DNA of 64,000 nucleotides from Plumapathes pennacea (lineage: Eukaryota > Cnidaria > Anthozoa > Antipatharia > Myriopathidae), in the NCBI GenBank assembly GCA_964036295.1, contig OZ038462.1, positions 16,089,264-16,153,263 of the forward strand, given 5' to 3'. Both the position numbers and the translations under genes were made by a program. The notes under the pieces are model-generated. The model was not told where the DNA came from, ran no database searches, and saw only the letters and a list, made by a program, of their open reading frames with translations. Below are positions 39,136-64,000 of this stretch, in pieces (position 1 is the stretch's first letter; every line of letters starts with the position of its first letter).

Positions 39136-39705
39136 TTATTTTCTGTCCTCCTGCTGTTCGTGCAAAGCCGGGTTGTCAGGGTTAGCCCATCCACGGCTAT
39201 GCAGATATTGTTGCCTCTGGGGGGAAGCGCCGTTTTTCGACAAGGGACGAACGTTGCTCACGGCGTCGATTGTTGGCCTCATTTTGAGCCATAAACGGGC
39301 TGTTTCTCTAGACGTTTTATTGTGGCGTCGGGAAGCAGCTCGTTCTCGATCGGCTTTCATGCGCTGGTCTCTTTCCTGAGCTGTTTCTTGGGCTCGCTTC
39401 TGCATATTATGCTCCCGGGTGGCTTTAATGCGCCGTTCTCTTTCCTGGGTTGTCTCCTGAGTTCGTTTCTGCTTGTAACGCTCTCGGTCACGCCGTTGCT
39501 TCTCTTCTTTGACAGCGACAATATTGTCCTGTCTCGACTGCTGTTGTTTTCGTTGGGCGGCTGTTTGCCGCCTGCGTTCGAGACGAATACTCCGCTGTTG
39601 GCTTGTCTCACGAATTCGTCTTAGTCTGTCTTGCTCTCTTCGTTTTTGAAGACGAACTTGTTTCTCCTCGTGAGAGTGTTCCGTTTGATTCTTTGCTTGA
39701 TTCAT
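39136..39705 (-). CDS. STPR-like repeat protein fragment (Helitron-type N-terminal region)
   Basis: About 189 aa when started at the Met of MNQAKNQTEH; the frame is open to 39912 but the upstream part lacks similarity. It contains at least five charged repeats of roughly 23 residues, for example [57 protein letters not shown] and KRAQETAQERDQRMKADRER. It ends RGWANPDNPALHEQQEDRK before a stop. It is the longest such ORF here and a different subtype from those in H1-H5. The repeats should form basic helices, and STPR repeats bind DNA in other proteins. No Rep or helicase follows, so I infer a truncated transposon protein. Confidence 0.5.
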   Translation of the reverse strand: MNQAKNQTEHSHEEKQVRLQKRREQDRLRRIRETSQQRSIRLERRRQTAAQRKQQQSRQDNIVAVKEEKQRRDRERYKQKRTQETTQERERRIKATREHNMQKRAQETAQERDQRMKADRERAASRRHNKTSRETARLWLKMRPTIDAVSNVRPLSKNGASPQRQQYLHSRGWANPDNPALHEQQEDRK

Positions 39706-40216
39706 ATTCACCGTAATTCGGCAAGAGTGCAAAAACTCATTCAATCTCCTGTCGTGTCCGTTGCTTCGCAACGGACTACCAGAACACCACGTGATCAAAA
39801 GTCGGTCCGTGAAATACAGACATTTCAAATTGAGATTCGGGGTTGAGGTCAGGAGAGGAAAGAGCCTGGGAACGAGGTTGGAGATTCTGTTCCGATGTTT
39901 TTTACCCAGCAAACCCCGCTGCGCGGGGAGGTCGGTCCGTGAAATACAGACATTTCAAAACGACATGGTGTTCAGATTAGTACCCACGCAGGGCGTGGGA
40001 AAAATTTCATCTAAACGCGAGCGTGCGTACAGTTTCACCTCGGGTTAAAATGATAACAGATTGTTTTCCGTTTGTCACAAAGCAGGACTCGCAAAAATAT
40101 AAGCAAATCGTAAATTACCACCCCGTGTTGCGTCCTAAACCAAGCTAGAAATACGATAATCGCAGATACCCCCTCGCTTTGCTATAGATTGGACTTTTAC
40201 TTTGGTACTCCCAACA

Positions 40217-40369
40217 GACAGTTCAGTTAACTTCACATTGTTTAGATTACATATATATATTTACAATAGTTTATTAGCAATTAGTTTAACATAAATACAC
40301 GACACCACCAGCCATGCTGCTTTACACTATCGTGTTTAAATAAAGTATTCAATTCAATTCAATTCAATT
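40217..40369. mobile_element. Non-LTR retroposon 3' fragment with (ATTCA)n tail in H5
   Basis: 153 bp ending AAATAAAGTATTC and then ATTCA-type repeats, flanked by CAACA on both sides (40212-40216 and 40370-40374). The related H2 reads CCCAACAAGAGTAGCC without interruption. The simple tail points to a CR1/L2-like LINE or a dependent SINE. Confidence 0.75.
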
Positions 40370-41147
40370 CAACAAGAGTAGCCTTTGTTTTGCCGAAATG
40401 TTGACTCAATCTTTTCTTCGAAGTCAAGTGCTACACGCAGAGGAAGGAGAAAAAGAATGGTGTGTGTTATACTTTTGCGTTGAAAAAAGAGTCGATTGCG
40501 TGATGAAGTACTTATTTCCCACGGTCGGCACGTCAAATTAATTCATACAGTCTGCCAAGTACGTTCTCAAAATTTAATACTCAAATTTTGAAGTTGGTCG
40601 GCCGTCGTAGTACGGGAAAAAGGGAACGCTGATTTTCCAATTTTGAATTCATAGGCAATACAATTAAATAGGCTTCCTGTGCGATTTTTTTACTCTGAAC
40701 TGCATGCACCAGACTCAGGCATGCATATTTAATAAGCTCGAATTGCTTTGTATGTGAACCCGCTCAAAACAGCATGATTTCTCCCAGAATCAAAGCAAAA
40801 CTTGAACGGTTTACTTCAAATTATACACGGGCTTCATACCTAGTCATACTTCTAAGGGCTTGTGAACGATTCTCGCTGCAATCACCGCATGTCAGATTAC
40901 AGCATTTGTTACAGTTTTAGTCTTGAAAGAAAAAGTAAGACATCTGACTAAATCATTCAAGACTCCAAGTTCCGATTGCTCTGAGTGAATACGGTAACCG
41001 AAACTGGCGACAGAAGCGTAATAAAACAATACTTCGAGGGAAAATGATCAGCATACAGATTCTAATACATTCTTGAAGTAATCGAATTACAAGATACGGG
41101 TAGAATACATTTGTCACGGTGATTGTTCAATTTCTACTGACTAACTT

Positions 41148-41384
41148 TTATTGCTTGTCCTTTCTGAATAAGTATCTGAGTTTAACACAAAACGGCGTCT
41201 TAAGCTCCTGATTTGCTTTCAAGCGCTGTTCCCTTTGCGGAGCCGTTTCTTCCGCACGCTTCCGTTCATGATACTGTCGGTTAAAACATGTTTGTCGTCT
41301 TTTCTCTAGACGTATTTGACCTACTAGACCGTTCTGTTTCAAGTTTTTCAGTTTTCCAGTTTTCGTGAACGCAGTAACGTACAA
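41148..41384 (-). pseudogene. STPR-like ORF fragment of H5
   Basis: [20 protein letters not shown] and [20 protein letters not shown], close to the ORF in H2 but with an internal deletion upstream of this part. Confidence 0.6.
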
Positions 41385-42079
41385 TTATTGCTTCGTTCAA
41401 ATCTTTTTTCCTTCCGAATGTCAGTTAAAACACTGGCGGAGACGCTAGTCGATAATTATTACGTCATTGCCTCAGGCACCTGGCCTAAAAAGTCGTACCT
41501 GACACACACACACACACCCACGAACATTAAATTTCGAGATGTCGACACGCTTGGAGCTTCAAATAAGGCGATTTTGCTGCATTAGCGTCGTGATTATTAC
41601 CCTCGCTTCGCTCGGGGACAATGAGATGTTTGCAAAATTCAATCGCCCATCCGTTTGCCTCGACGTCCACTTAAACTGCCATTCTGTGTCCGTTCTGTGT
41701 CGTCTTCGTGGCTTGATGTGTTGTGTATGTCTCTCTTTCCCTTCATCTTCTTTTTGTCGTGCAGGTTCGTAGTTGGAATCGCTCTTATAACAACTAAAAT
41801 CTGGGGAAATCGCCGCTATCTCTCCCGCCAGATCCCATCTGTCCCATGTTTGCTTCACTGATGCGTGGCTTTGGGTTCAACTTGTGACGTCACATGCAAA
41901 GTCGTCGGTTTTACCGGAAGTGAGCAATGACGCGTCAAAATCGTGTATTTTTACTGCTTTACCATTCGAATTCGAAAAAATCACCGCCACCTTCGTGTCG
42001 AACGAGTTTTTCTACGTAAGATTCGAAATGACAATATCCGCTTTTGTATCAAAAATATGCATCTTGCGGCTCAAGTCTC

Positions 42080-42600
42080 CACGCAACGCGGCTCGTGACA
42101 GTTGTCAAAATGCTTCGGCTTATCGTTCAGTACCCGTTGAAATGTTTCTTGCAGCTTGTAGCTTGTAGCTTTTGTTTCGCAATGGTAGTTGTATACTAGA
42201 AATGAAAAGTACACCAAAATAGTTCTGAGCAATAAGTTTGCTTTTATTAGTAGTCACAAATTGATTGAACACGCAAATATTCGCCTGACAGAAGAAGCGC
42301 ATTCAGTAAAAAGAAGAAGAAGAAGAAAAAAAAAAACAGAAAAGTATTGAAGTGAAGGCTGGATTAATCTTGTCCTCTGATTAGAAATAAGTGTACGAAG
42401 TCAAACTGTCGAAATCGACTGTGCATGAAACGATGAGTTACACATTACTCTTTTCTTGCTGGCTTACCTTTTCACTCTTAAGCTCAAAATGCAGCGTCTC
42501 TCAACATTTAAGAAGCAAATGTATGAGTGTTGTAATGAGAAATTATAGTTTAATCAGGTTTCATTTGAGCAAGGTGTCAAGTCACATTCTCAATGCTGTC
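42080..42600 (+). mobile_element. Family A repeat (A5), diverged
   Basis: GACAGTTGTCAAAATGCTTC, TTTTGTTTCGCAATGG and CTCAAAATGCAGCGTCTCTC are family A landmarks, in order. Both ends are lost. Confidence 0.65.
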
Positions 42601-42648
42601 AAATCACATGACAAGATCCAAACAGCACAAAGCCCAAATTTACGTACA

Positions 42649-42889
42649 GGGCCCGGTTGTTCGAAAGCCGATTAAGCTAATCCAGGATTAACGAAATTCG
42701 TTCTCTCAATCTTTCTGCCAATATATAGCAAAGTTTCGTTCGAAAATGGATCAAAAAGCTTGTTCTAGCTTAAAACGTATGAAGGAAGTCGTTGCAGGAC
42801 AAAACCTTCAGATTTTGAGGCTTATAAATGACAAGAAAGTTTAGATCTAATCCAGGATTAGCCTAATCATGCTTTGAAAAACCGGGCCC
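42649..42889. repeat. Fold-back MITE (family D), copy 4
   Basis: Bounded by GGGCCCGGTTGTTCG and AAAAACCGGGCCC, with TAAGCTAATCCAGGATTA arms. Confidence 0.85.
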
Positions 42890-43545
42890 AGAGTTTAAAC
42901 TTTATGCTCGAGGCTAACGAAAAAAAGTAATTCATAATAGCATTTGTTGCTCAGATGTGTTATCCGCTATACTGCGTACTTAGTCTACAAACTGATATAT
43001 AATGATCACAAAATCTAATCACAAAAACTCATTTCATGATTCCGGCTTATGTTTTATGTTTAGTACTGATGGCGTATTCGTAGAAACAGAAACTTCTCGT
43101 TGCAATACTAGCTCCATGGTCCCAGAGTTCGTAATTTATAAAAGACCATAAATTTTGCCCCCAGTTTAAGCCTGTACTGTGAATTTTTACTCCATTCCTG
43201 AACTTGTAACACAAAATGTTCATCCTACTGTAGACCAGTTGTTGCAGCAACAATCGCACGGGTCATAGAAAACCTGGAAAGTCATGGAATTTTCAAATTT
43301 CATTTTCCACGCCTGGAAAGTCATGGAATTTCAGTGTGGGTCATGGAAAGTCACAAAAAATGACGTTTATTGTACGAAATAAATTTCTTATGAATGAAGA
43401 AAGCGAACTTGAGTTTTTGTTAAAACAGCTGGTCAACTTTAGGTCAAGGAATTTCAAAACAGTACGAACCCTGATTTACTGTATTTCGCTTTCCATTTGA
43501 AGTAACGGAGATTTTATTATTTAGCATTTGTGCTTTAATCTACAG

Positions 43546-58619
<15,074 letters not shown>

Positions 58620-59419
58620 GTAAGTAAAAGGCAATAAGTTGAAATTCCCTTGGACTTCATACTGTAGATCTTGTGTATCTCTTTCAGGCACATTAAAAGT
58701 AGAGTGGGATTTAGGTTAATTCTAAAATTGACTGTTTTGGAAACGGGTAGTAAACTTTGAAATGGGCTCGAAAATGCTAAAATAACACTTCCTCCGATGC
58801 TCAATGCAAGTTGACTAAAATACTGTCAGGGATTTTTAGACCGTTTTGTTATAAAAATTTTCTTTCCTTCTAAGTAAACAGACAAAGTTTTTCAAGACCT
58901 GTTTTTGATAAAGAATATAAAAAAAAAAAAATAGAAAGAAAGAAGGGAATAGGAACAAAAATATATCCGCGAAAATTATTGGCAAGGTGTTTCAATCAAT
59001 TGCATCGAGTATCGGAAAAGAATTTGGCGTAGCACTTGCAAATCAAATTTTCGAAAGTTTTGATTCCAAAGCGGTCAAGTTGCATTGCAACCTAAATCGT
59101 ACTATACCTTCAATGTGCCTGAAAAATGTAATAACACCATATCTTCTTCTTGCAATGCCAAACCTTCACAACGATAGATAATACTATAATGCATGTATTG
59201 CCGTAACCTTCAGACGAGCTTTAAGAAATATTTGGAGCAAGATATTTTGTCAGTAGCTATGCAACATCTCTTTAGGCACTATGTGATCAATAATGTTTAT
59301 AACTGACCTGACATATTTTTTAAGAACTAGAGGCTGGTTTGAGAAACTTCATAAAAATTGAAAAACATTTCATAGCAGCACGCAAGGAAGAGCGTGGGGA
59401 TTGTGTGGTGTAACTTTTA

Positions 59420-59765
59420 TTAAGGCCTCGATAAAGGTTCGCGATACACGTATAATATATGTTGTAAAGGTCTGGGACTGAAGAATGCAGATCTAGTGTT
59501 ACATTTTTCATACACATTAAAAGTAGAGTACGATCTAGATCAAATGAATGAAAGATTTTCGCGAAAAATCAGGTCTTTCGGGAAACAAAACTTTCAAGCG
59601 TTTTGTCAATATTGCTCAAATTTTTGTGAGCTGTAGACAACACATTCTTCTCTAATACTGTGTCAGCGATTTTTGATTTTTTGTTTCATTCATTTATTAT
59701 TAAATAGTTTGTACAAAAAACGGGCCCTGGCGCTCCCTCCACTTAGAATGCGAATAAAATCCTTA
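59420..59765. repeat. Family F element copy 2, left part
   Basis: TTAAGGCCTCGATAAAGGTT starts a diverged copy of 43747-44315. It is cut at 59765 by H6 and resumes at 63620 with AAACAAAAGGATCAAAATTC, the sequence found in copy 1 at about 44150. Confidence 0.7.
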
Positions 59766-59914
59766 CTAGAAATACGATAATCGCAAATATGCCCTCGCTC
59801 TGTAGTGAGGTTTCAGAAAGCGGGGTTCTTGTTTATGTTCCGCTAGGAGATTATTTTTAAATCTTTTTTGCAAATCACAGTTGTGTAGCGACGTCACCAG
59901 TCGGCCGCTAATTA

Positions 59915-60101
59915 AGAAATATATAACGCGTCATCGTGTAATATAGCCTCATCTAAACACGCGGGAAGTTGGGAGAACACGAGAGTAGCGTAAGGAAACC
60001 ACGAAGCCGCCGAGTGGTTTCCGGCGCTACTTGAGTGTTCTCCCAACTTCCCGCGTGTTTAGATGAGGCTATATTACACGGGAACACGTTATATATTTCT
60101 T
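59915..60101. repeat. Fold-back MITE (family K), intact copy
   Basis: Almost perfect palindrome: AGAAATATATAACGCGT and TAGCCTCATCTAAACACGCG at the left, inverted at the right (CGCGTGTTTAGATGAGGCTA). A decayed copy lies at 949-1075. Confidence 0.9.
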
Positions 60102-60104
60102 TTA

Positions 60105-61960
60105 TCCCCGAACGAAGTGAGGGAAATACTCACGACGCTAACGAAGTAGTATTATCGCCTTATCGGAGACTCCAAGCGTGTCGCCAATCGGCAGCTTAAC
60201 TGTAAACCGCCATTTTCTTGGTGACATGCGGTAGAGTACGAACTGAAGTGATTTTGTACAACAAGATGCAGATACAAGGCCAAGCAGTTCGACGGACGGC
60301 TGTAAATTGCCCGGATATTTTGCCAGTGCATGGGAGGCAAGCTTTACTAGACGTAAAACGGATTCTTTAAGGCCCAACTGGTCGACCTGAACACAATCCC
60401 AGACGCCAGTATTGTGTTAAAACGCAGACACTTCTTCAGAAAGGAATAGCAAAATACAGTTGGTGGAAATCGAACAATCACTGTGGCAAATTTCACCTTT
60501 CGCAATAACAGGAATGCAGTTTTCAGAATCCAAGTTTGACAAGATGACAACACAATACAATGGAAAGTGGAATTTTCGTACTGTATGAGGACTGCTCTGT
60601 ACAGTGTATTTTGAAATCATTGAAGACGTAAACAATATTGTTTTGGGTTTTGTTTCCTTTGCTGGAAAAGAGCTAAAGCTATGGCTTTCAGGAACCGGTG
60701 AGTTTTGAAAATTTACATCAATTAACGTTAAATACACTTTTGTTAAACGACGGTCGTGTTATGATTTCAACAATTGCCGTATATTTTGTCGTTTGATGCC
60801 CCGGGAACTGTGATGAAGGCCAAGTAGGATTATACTGTGATCTTTTCGCTGGTTTTCAAAGCTATTTCGGAGTACCTTCGTGCAAGATTGTGTCATCCGA
60901 TTCCTGACATGTTTGCATAATTTCATTGACAGTCTGACACATGCTGTGAAGTTTTGTCGCCGTGTATTCACAGATCTCTTTCGGCTTTATTTTATCGTAA
61001 GTTTTTCGCAAAATATATCCACGATATCAAAATGGCAGTCATCTTCCCTACGAATTGCGCGTCGTAGTCTTGTATCCTGTTTATTCAGGTTCAGAGCGGC
61101 TACAAAGGTCCCGCGCAAAACACGAAAACTTCTTTCACTGTCAGCCCATTTCAACATTATTTAACATCTCCTAAAGTCAATACTGCGGCCGAGGATATGC
61201 CCGGACGACACGCCTTCTGCGGATCACCGGTTTGCCGTACTCTGATTGGCGACGGCACGTTGTAGTACAATTCGTTGCTGTAGGCCTCGAACTCGCATGC
61301 ACTGCATTAAGATATAATTTCTCATACGCAACATTCGGAAATGAATATGAAGACAATAACCGCAATCAAAATAGCAAGTATTGGTTATTGGTTCGTCTTA
61401 TTGAAGCGTGCTCTGCATTTAATGTGTTTTCTGGTATGAATCATTTTGACAGCGATCTATCAACGCGTCATATTTAACACCGCTGTTCAGGTGCGAGTGC
61501 GATTGCGTGCACTGTTACAACGTTGCAAACACCACGCGATAAAATACGGTGTTACACCGGTGTTTTCTGCTAGTAGAACCACAGCCATTGTCGTTTATGC
61601 AGCAATGAAAATTAGAAATTCGTCCTTGACTTTGCATCGATGTATATTTTCAACAATCCAAAATTGAATTTGGTTTTCCGATTTCTTCTTTCCGATATTG
61701 ATCGCAAATCAGAAATCTACCGACCAGTTTCCCTTTTCCGTGCGCTGACAAACGACAAAAGACGGACGCATACTTCGCGTCAAACCAAACAGGAGATCAA
61801 TTTTCAATTTTCGTACATGCGAAAATTGAAACATCGAATTTTCACAAAATCTCCTGAGGGGGAGGGTATGACTAGTTTGTCTCGGCTGCTAGTTTCCCGA
61901 GGCTAAGGGTACTTGGCTCTTCGTTTGCCAAGGAGGGGACACGGGGTTGTCCGGACCACT
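60105..61960 (+). mobile_element. Helitron-like element H7, 5' part, facing H6
   Basis: Starts TCCCCGAACG after A. 60105-60720 is inverted at about 62990-63619, and 61640-61960 is inverted at about 62545-62860. 60750-60960 matches H4 at 36200-36420. No CTAG end in this orientation was found, so the copy is truncated or merged with H6. Confidence 0.5.
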
Positions 61961-63619
61961 CTTAGCCCGAAAATGACAGACCCTCTTTCCATTTAATTAT
62001 AATCTGGCTGCATATCTCTTTCTTGATCTATAAACAGGAAGATAACTAGTGAACAACAAACATTGCGCACAACCGATGACATGCTTTCATTGGATGGACA
62101 GGAAAATTCAGCATTAGCAATTAAAGCTGACAACCGGTAGTACAAAATATTAGCTGTGGCCTCGGGAGCTATATGAGCGGCTTGCTGGTAAAATCTGAGC
62201 CAACTCGCCCCCACAAACATACTCAGTTCTTGTATACGAAGCAAACTGAAAACAACCGAAAACCAAGGAAATCGTTTCCCGTTGGTTGTCGGGATATGTT
62301 CTGATTACATACCGCGATACACACCGCTTCGTGAAAATAGATAAGGATGCCAAGAAATATTAAGGGAAATAAAGTGCACGAGTTCGGTCTCTTACCAGCT
62401 GTCATTATGATGTTCGGCCACCATACTTAGCCCAAATCGGCGCCTAATCTTCGGCGTTTTCACTTCACAGTCATTACATATGGTGGACTCAGGCAATCGC
62501 ACATCAAGTCGTCGTTTTCACAAATAAACCTCTTGTGCGCCGCCAGTTTTGGGCTAAGAGTGGTCCAGAAAATTCCGTGCCCCCTCCCCTTGGCAAACGA
62601 AGAGCCAAGTACCCTCACACACTCGGGAAACTAGCAGCCGCGACAGACTAACCATACCCTCCTCCTCGGGAAGTTTTGCCAAAATTCGATGTTTCAATTT
62701 TCGTATGTACGAAAGTATGCGTCCGTCTTTTGTTGCTTGTCAGCGGATGGAAAAGGGAAACTGGTCGGTAGATTTCTGATTTTCGAACAATATCGGAAAG
62801 GAGAAATCGGAAAACCAAATTCAATTTTGGATTGTTGAAAATATACATCGATGCAAAGTTCAAGACGAATTTCTAATTTTCATTGCCGCATAAACGATAA
62901 AATATGAAAATTGCAAACTTCAATATTCAATTTTCGATTTTGTAATTTGTACGAAAATTTAATGGACGGGAGACTCACGGATCGCCATAGCTTGAGCTCT
63001 TTTCCAGCAAAGGAAACAAAACCCAAAACACTACTGTTTACGTCTTCAATGATTTCAAAATACACTGCATAGAGCAGTCCTCATACAGTGGGAAAATTCC
63101 ACTTTTCATTGTATTGTGCGTCGTCATCTTGTCAAACTTGGATTCTGAAAACTACAATCTTGTTATTGTAAAAGGCAAAATTTGCCACGGTGATTGTTCG
63201 ATTTCCACCAACTGTATTTTGCTATTCCTTTCTGAAGAAGTGTCTGCATTTTAACACAATACCAGTCTGAAATTGTGTTCAGGTCGACCAGTCGATGCCT
63301 TAAAGAATTCGTTTCACGGCTAGCAAGCTTGCCTCCCATACACTGGCAAAATATCCGGGAAGTTTACAGCCGTCCGTCGAACTGCTTGGCCTTGTATCTG
63401 CATCTTATTGTACAAAATTACTTCCCTTCTTACTCTACCGCAAGCTGCCGATGTAACCTCGCCTGCAGTGGTCGCTCGACGCGGATGGCCCTGGGGACGA
63501 GGTCGTACGCCAGACTGACACACGAACAAACTCATTTCGAGATGGCGACCCGCTTGGAGTCTCCATACAGGGCGATACTACTGCATTAGCGTCGTGATTA
63601 TTACCCCCGCTTACGGGGA

Positions 63620-64000
63620 AAACAAAAGGATCAAAATTCGCTAACACCATATTTCAGTCAATTTCATTTTTGTCATTTTGTCATTTCATTTCAGTCAATT
63701 TCAATTTCATAACACGTCAGTTTCTCGCTTTGTGATTGGCTATTTTCCATTATCAATAAGAGGACAGACATATAAAATCGAGTGCTGACGACAGTGATTT
63801 GGACGAAGAAGGTGAATTCAGCTTTAATTTTACCTCAATTCTTGCAAAAGCGACACTCGGCATTTGAAGTAGAGAACCAGAAGTATTCAGAGGCAAATTT
63901 CCTTGAGTTTTGTCCTGAAATTATAGAGAAAACCGCAGCAGAAAAGCGTCTAGTTTCATTTCTTTCCAACTTCTTTGACAAAATTTTATTTTGCACGCAC
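63620..64000. other. Family F remainder and unassigned sequence
   Basis: 63620-63660 continues family F. Beyond that no feature was recognised, and the kinase exon expected next was not found before the window ends. Confidence 0.45.

Larger units (their letters stand above)
40145..41618 (-). mobile_element. Helitron-like element H5
   Basis: Minus strand: TCCCCGAGCG at 41618 and CGTATTTCTAG ending at 40145. It has the same order as H2 (ORF fragment at 41148-41384, then the 3' arm). The flanking bases no longer fit A|T, suggesting later mutation or a rearranged border. A retroposon tail is inserted at 40217-40369. Confidence 0.7.
59766..63619 (-). mobile_element. Helitron-like element H6
   Basis: Minus strand: starts TCCCCG at 63619 and ends CGTATTTCTAG at 59766, followed by T. 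Removing it rejoins family F (TTA then AAACAAAA). It contains the K MITE (59915-60101) and a second 5' end of the same family facing inward at 60105. No Rep or helicase ORF was found in 3.85 kb. Confidence 0.65.

Noticed and set aside
41559..41858. 99-codon minus-strand frame near H5
   Set aside because: It overlaps the end of H5 and shows no domain; the codons are repeat sequence read in reverse.
61640..61906. 88-codon frame in H7
   Set aside because: The same sequence occurs inverted at 62648-62863 as part of the element's arms; there is no domain similarity.

Overview
The window looks like nuclear DNA of a non-bilaterian animal, most likely an anthozoan and probably a stony coral. Genes are split by GT-AG introns, the encoded proteins are animal families (malic enzyme, WAVE/WASF, a TFG-like PB1 domain, a haspin-like kinase), and introns and spacers are packed with AT-rich transposon debris. 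One tRNA-promoter-like repeat near 15.4 kb resembles repeats I remember as abundant in corals. The lineage call is inference.

Layout, all genes on the + strand. (1) 225-3656: the last five coding exons of a cytosolic or mitochondrial malic enzyme whose 5' part lies left of the window. (2) 5870-9530: a complete three-coding-exon WAVE/WASF gene (441 aa) with WAVE homology, proline-rich, WH2 and central/acidic parts. (3) 14336-25590: PB1-domain exons most like TFG, followed by two related short exons that look like a duplicated exon, and a Thr-rich exon. (4) 34837-34983: an isolated well-spliced exon with a KKPTWWP motif. (5) 43546-58619: exons of a haspin-like protein kinase that runs off the right edge. 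Items 3 to 5 have compatible splice phases throughout and could be one gene of more than 44 kb encoding a PB1-linker-haspin-like kinase. That architecture is the most interesting candidate here, though transcript evidence is needed to join the parts. The segment between the beta-3 lysine and the end of helix C of the kinase could not be found.

The spacers and introns hold a dense mobile-element landscape. The most informative part is a family of Helitron-like elements with 5'-TC and CTAG-3' ends inserted between A and T or similar without target duplication. Some copies carry a short arginine-rich ORF resembling the N-terminal STPR-like repeats of some transposon proteins. At 18.9-24.3 kb at least five insertions are nested inside one another, and at 35.1-38.2 kb three are. 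Other elements include a decayed Ginger-like relic (integrase N-terminal region, Ulp1-like protease, PHD finger), a tRNA-derived SINE with a target duplication, a pogo/Tigger-like MITE, several fold-back MITEs, a fragment with a 2A-like motif, and MITEs sitting in (TAC)n microsatellites.

The remaining stretches (about 3.7-5.8, 9.5-11.2, 46.1-47.1 and 55.5-58.5 kb) show no recognisable gene. All exon boundaries were read by eye from splice signals, frame and family similarity; no alignment or transcript data were available.
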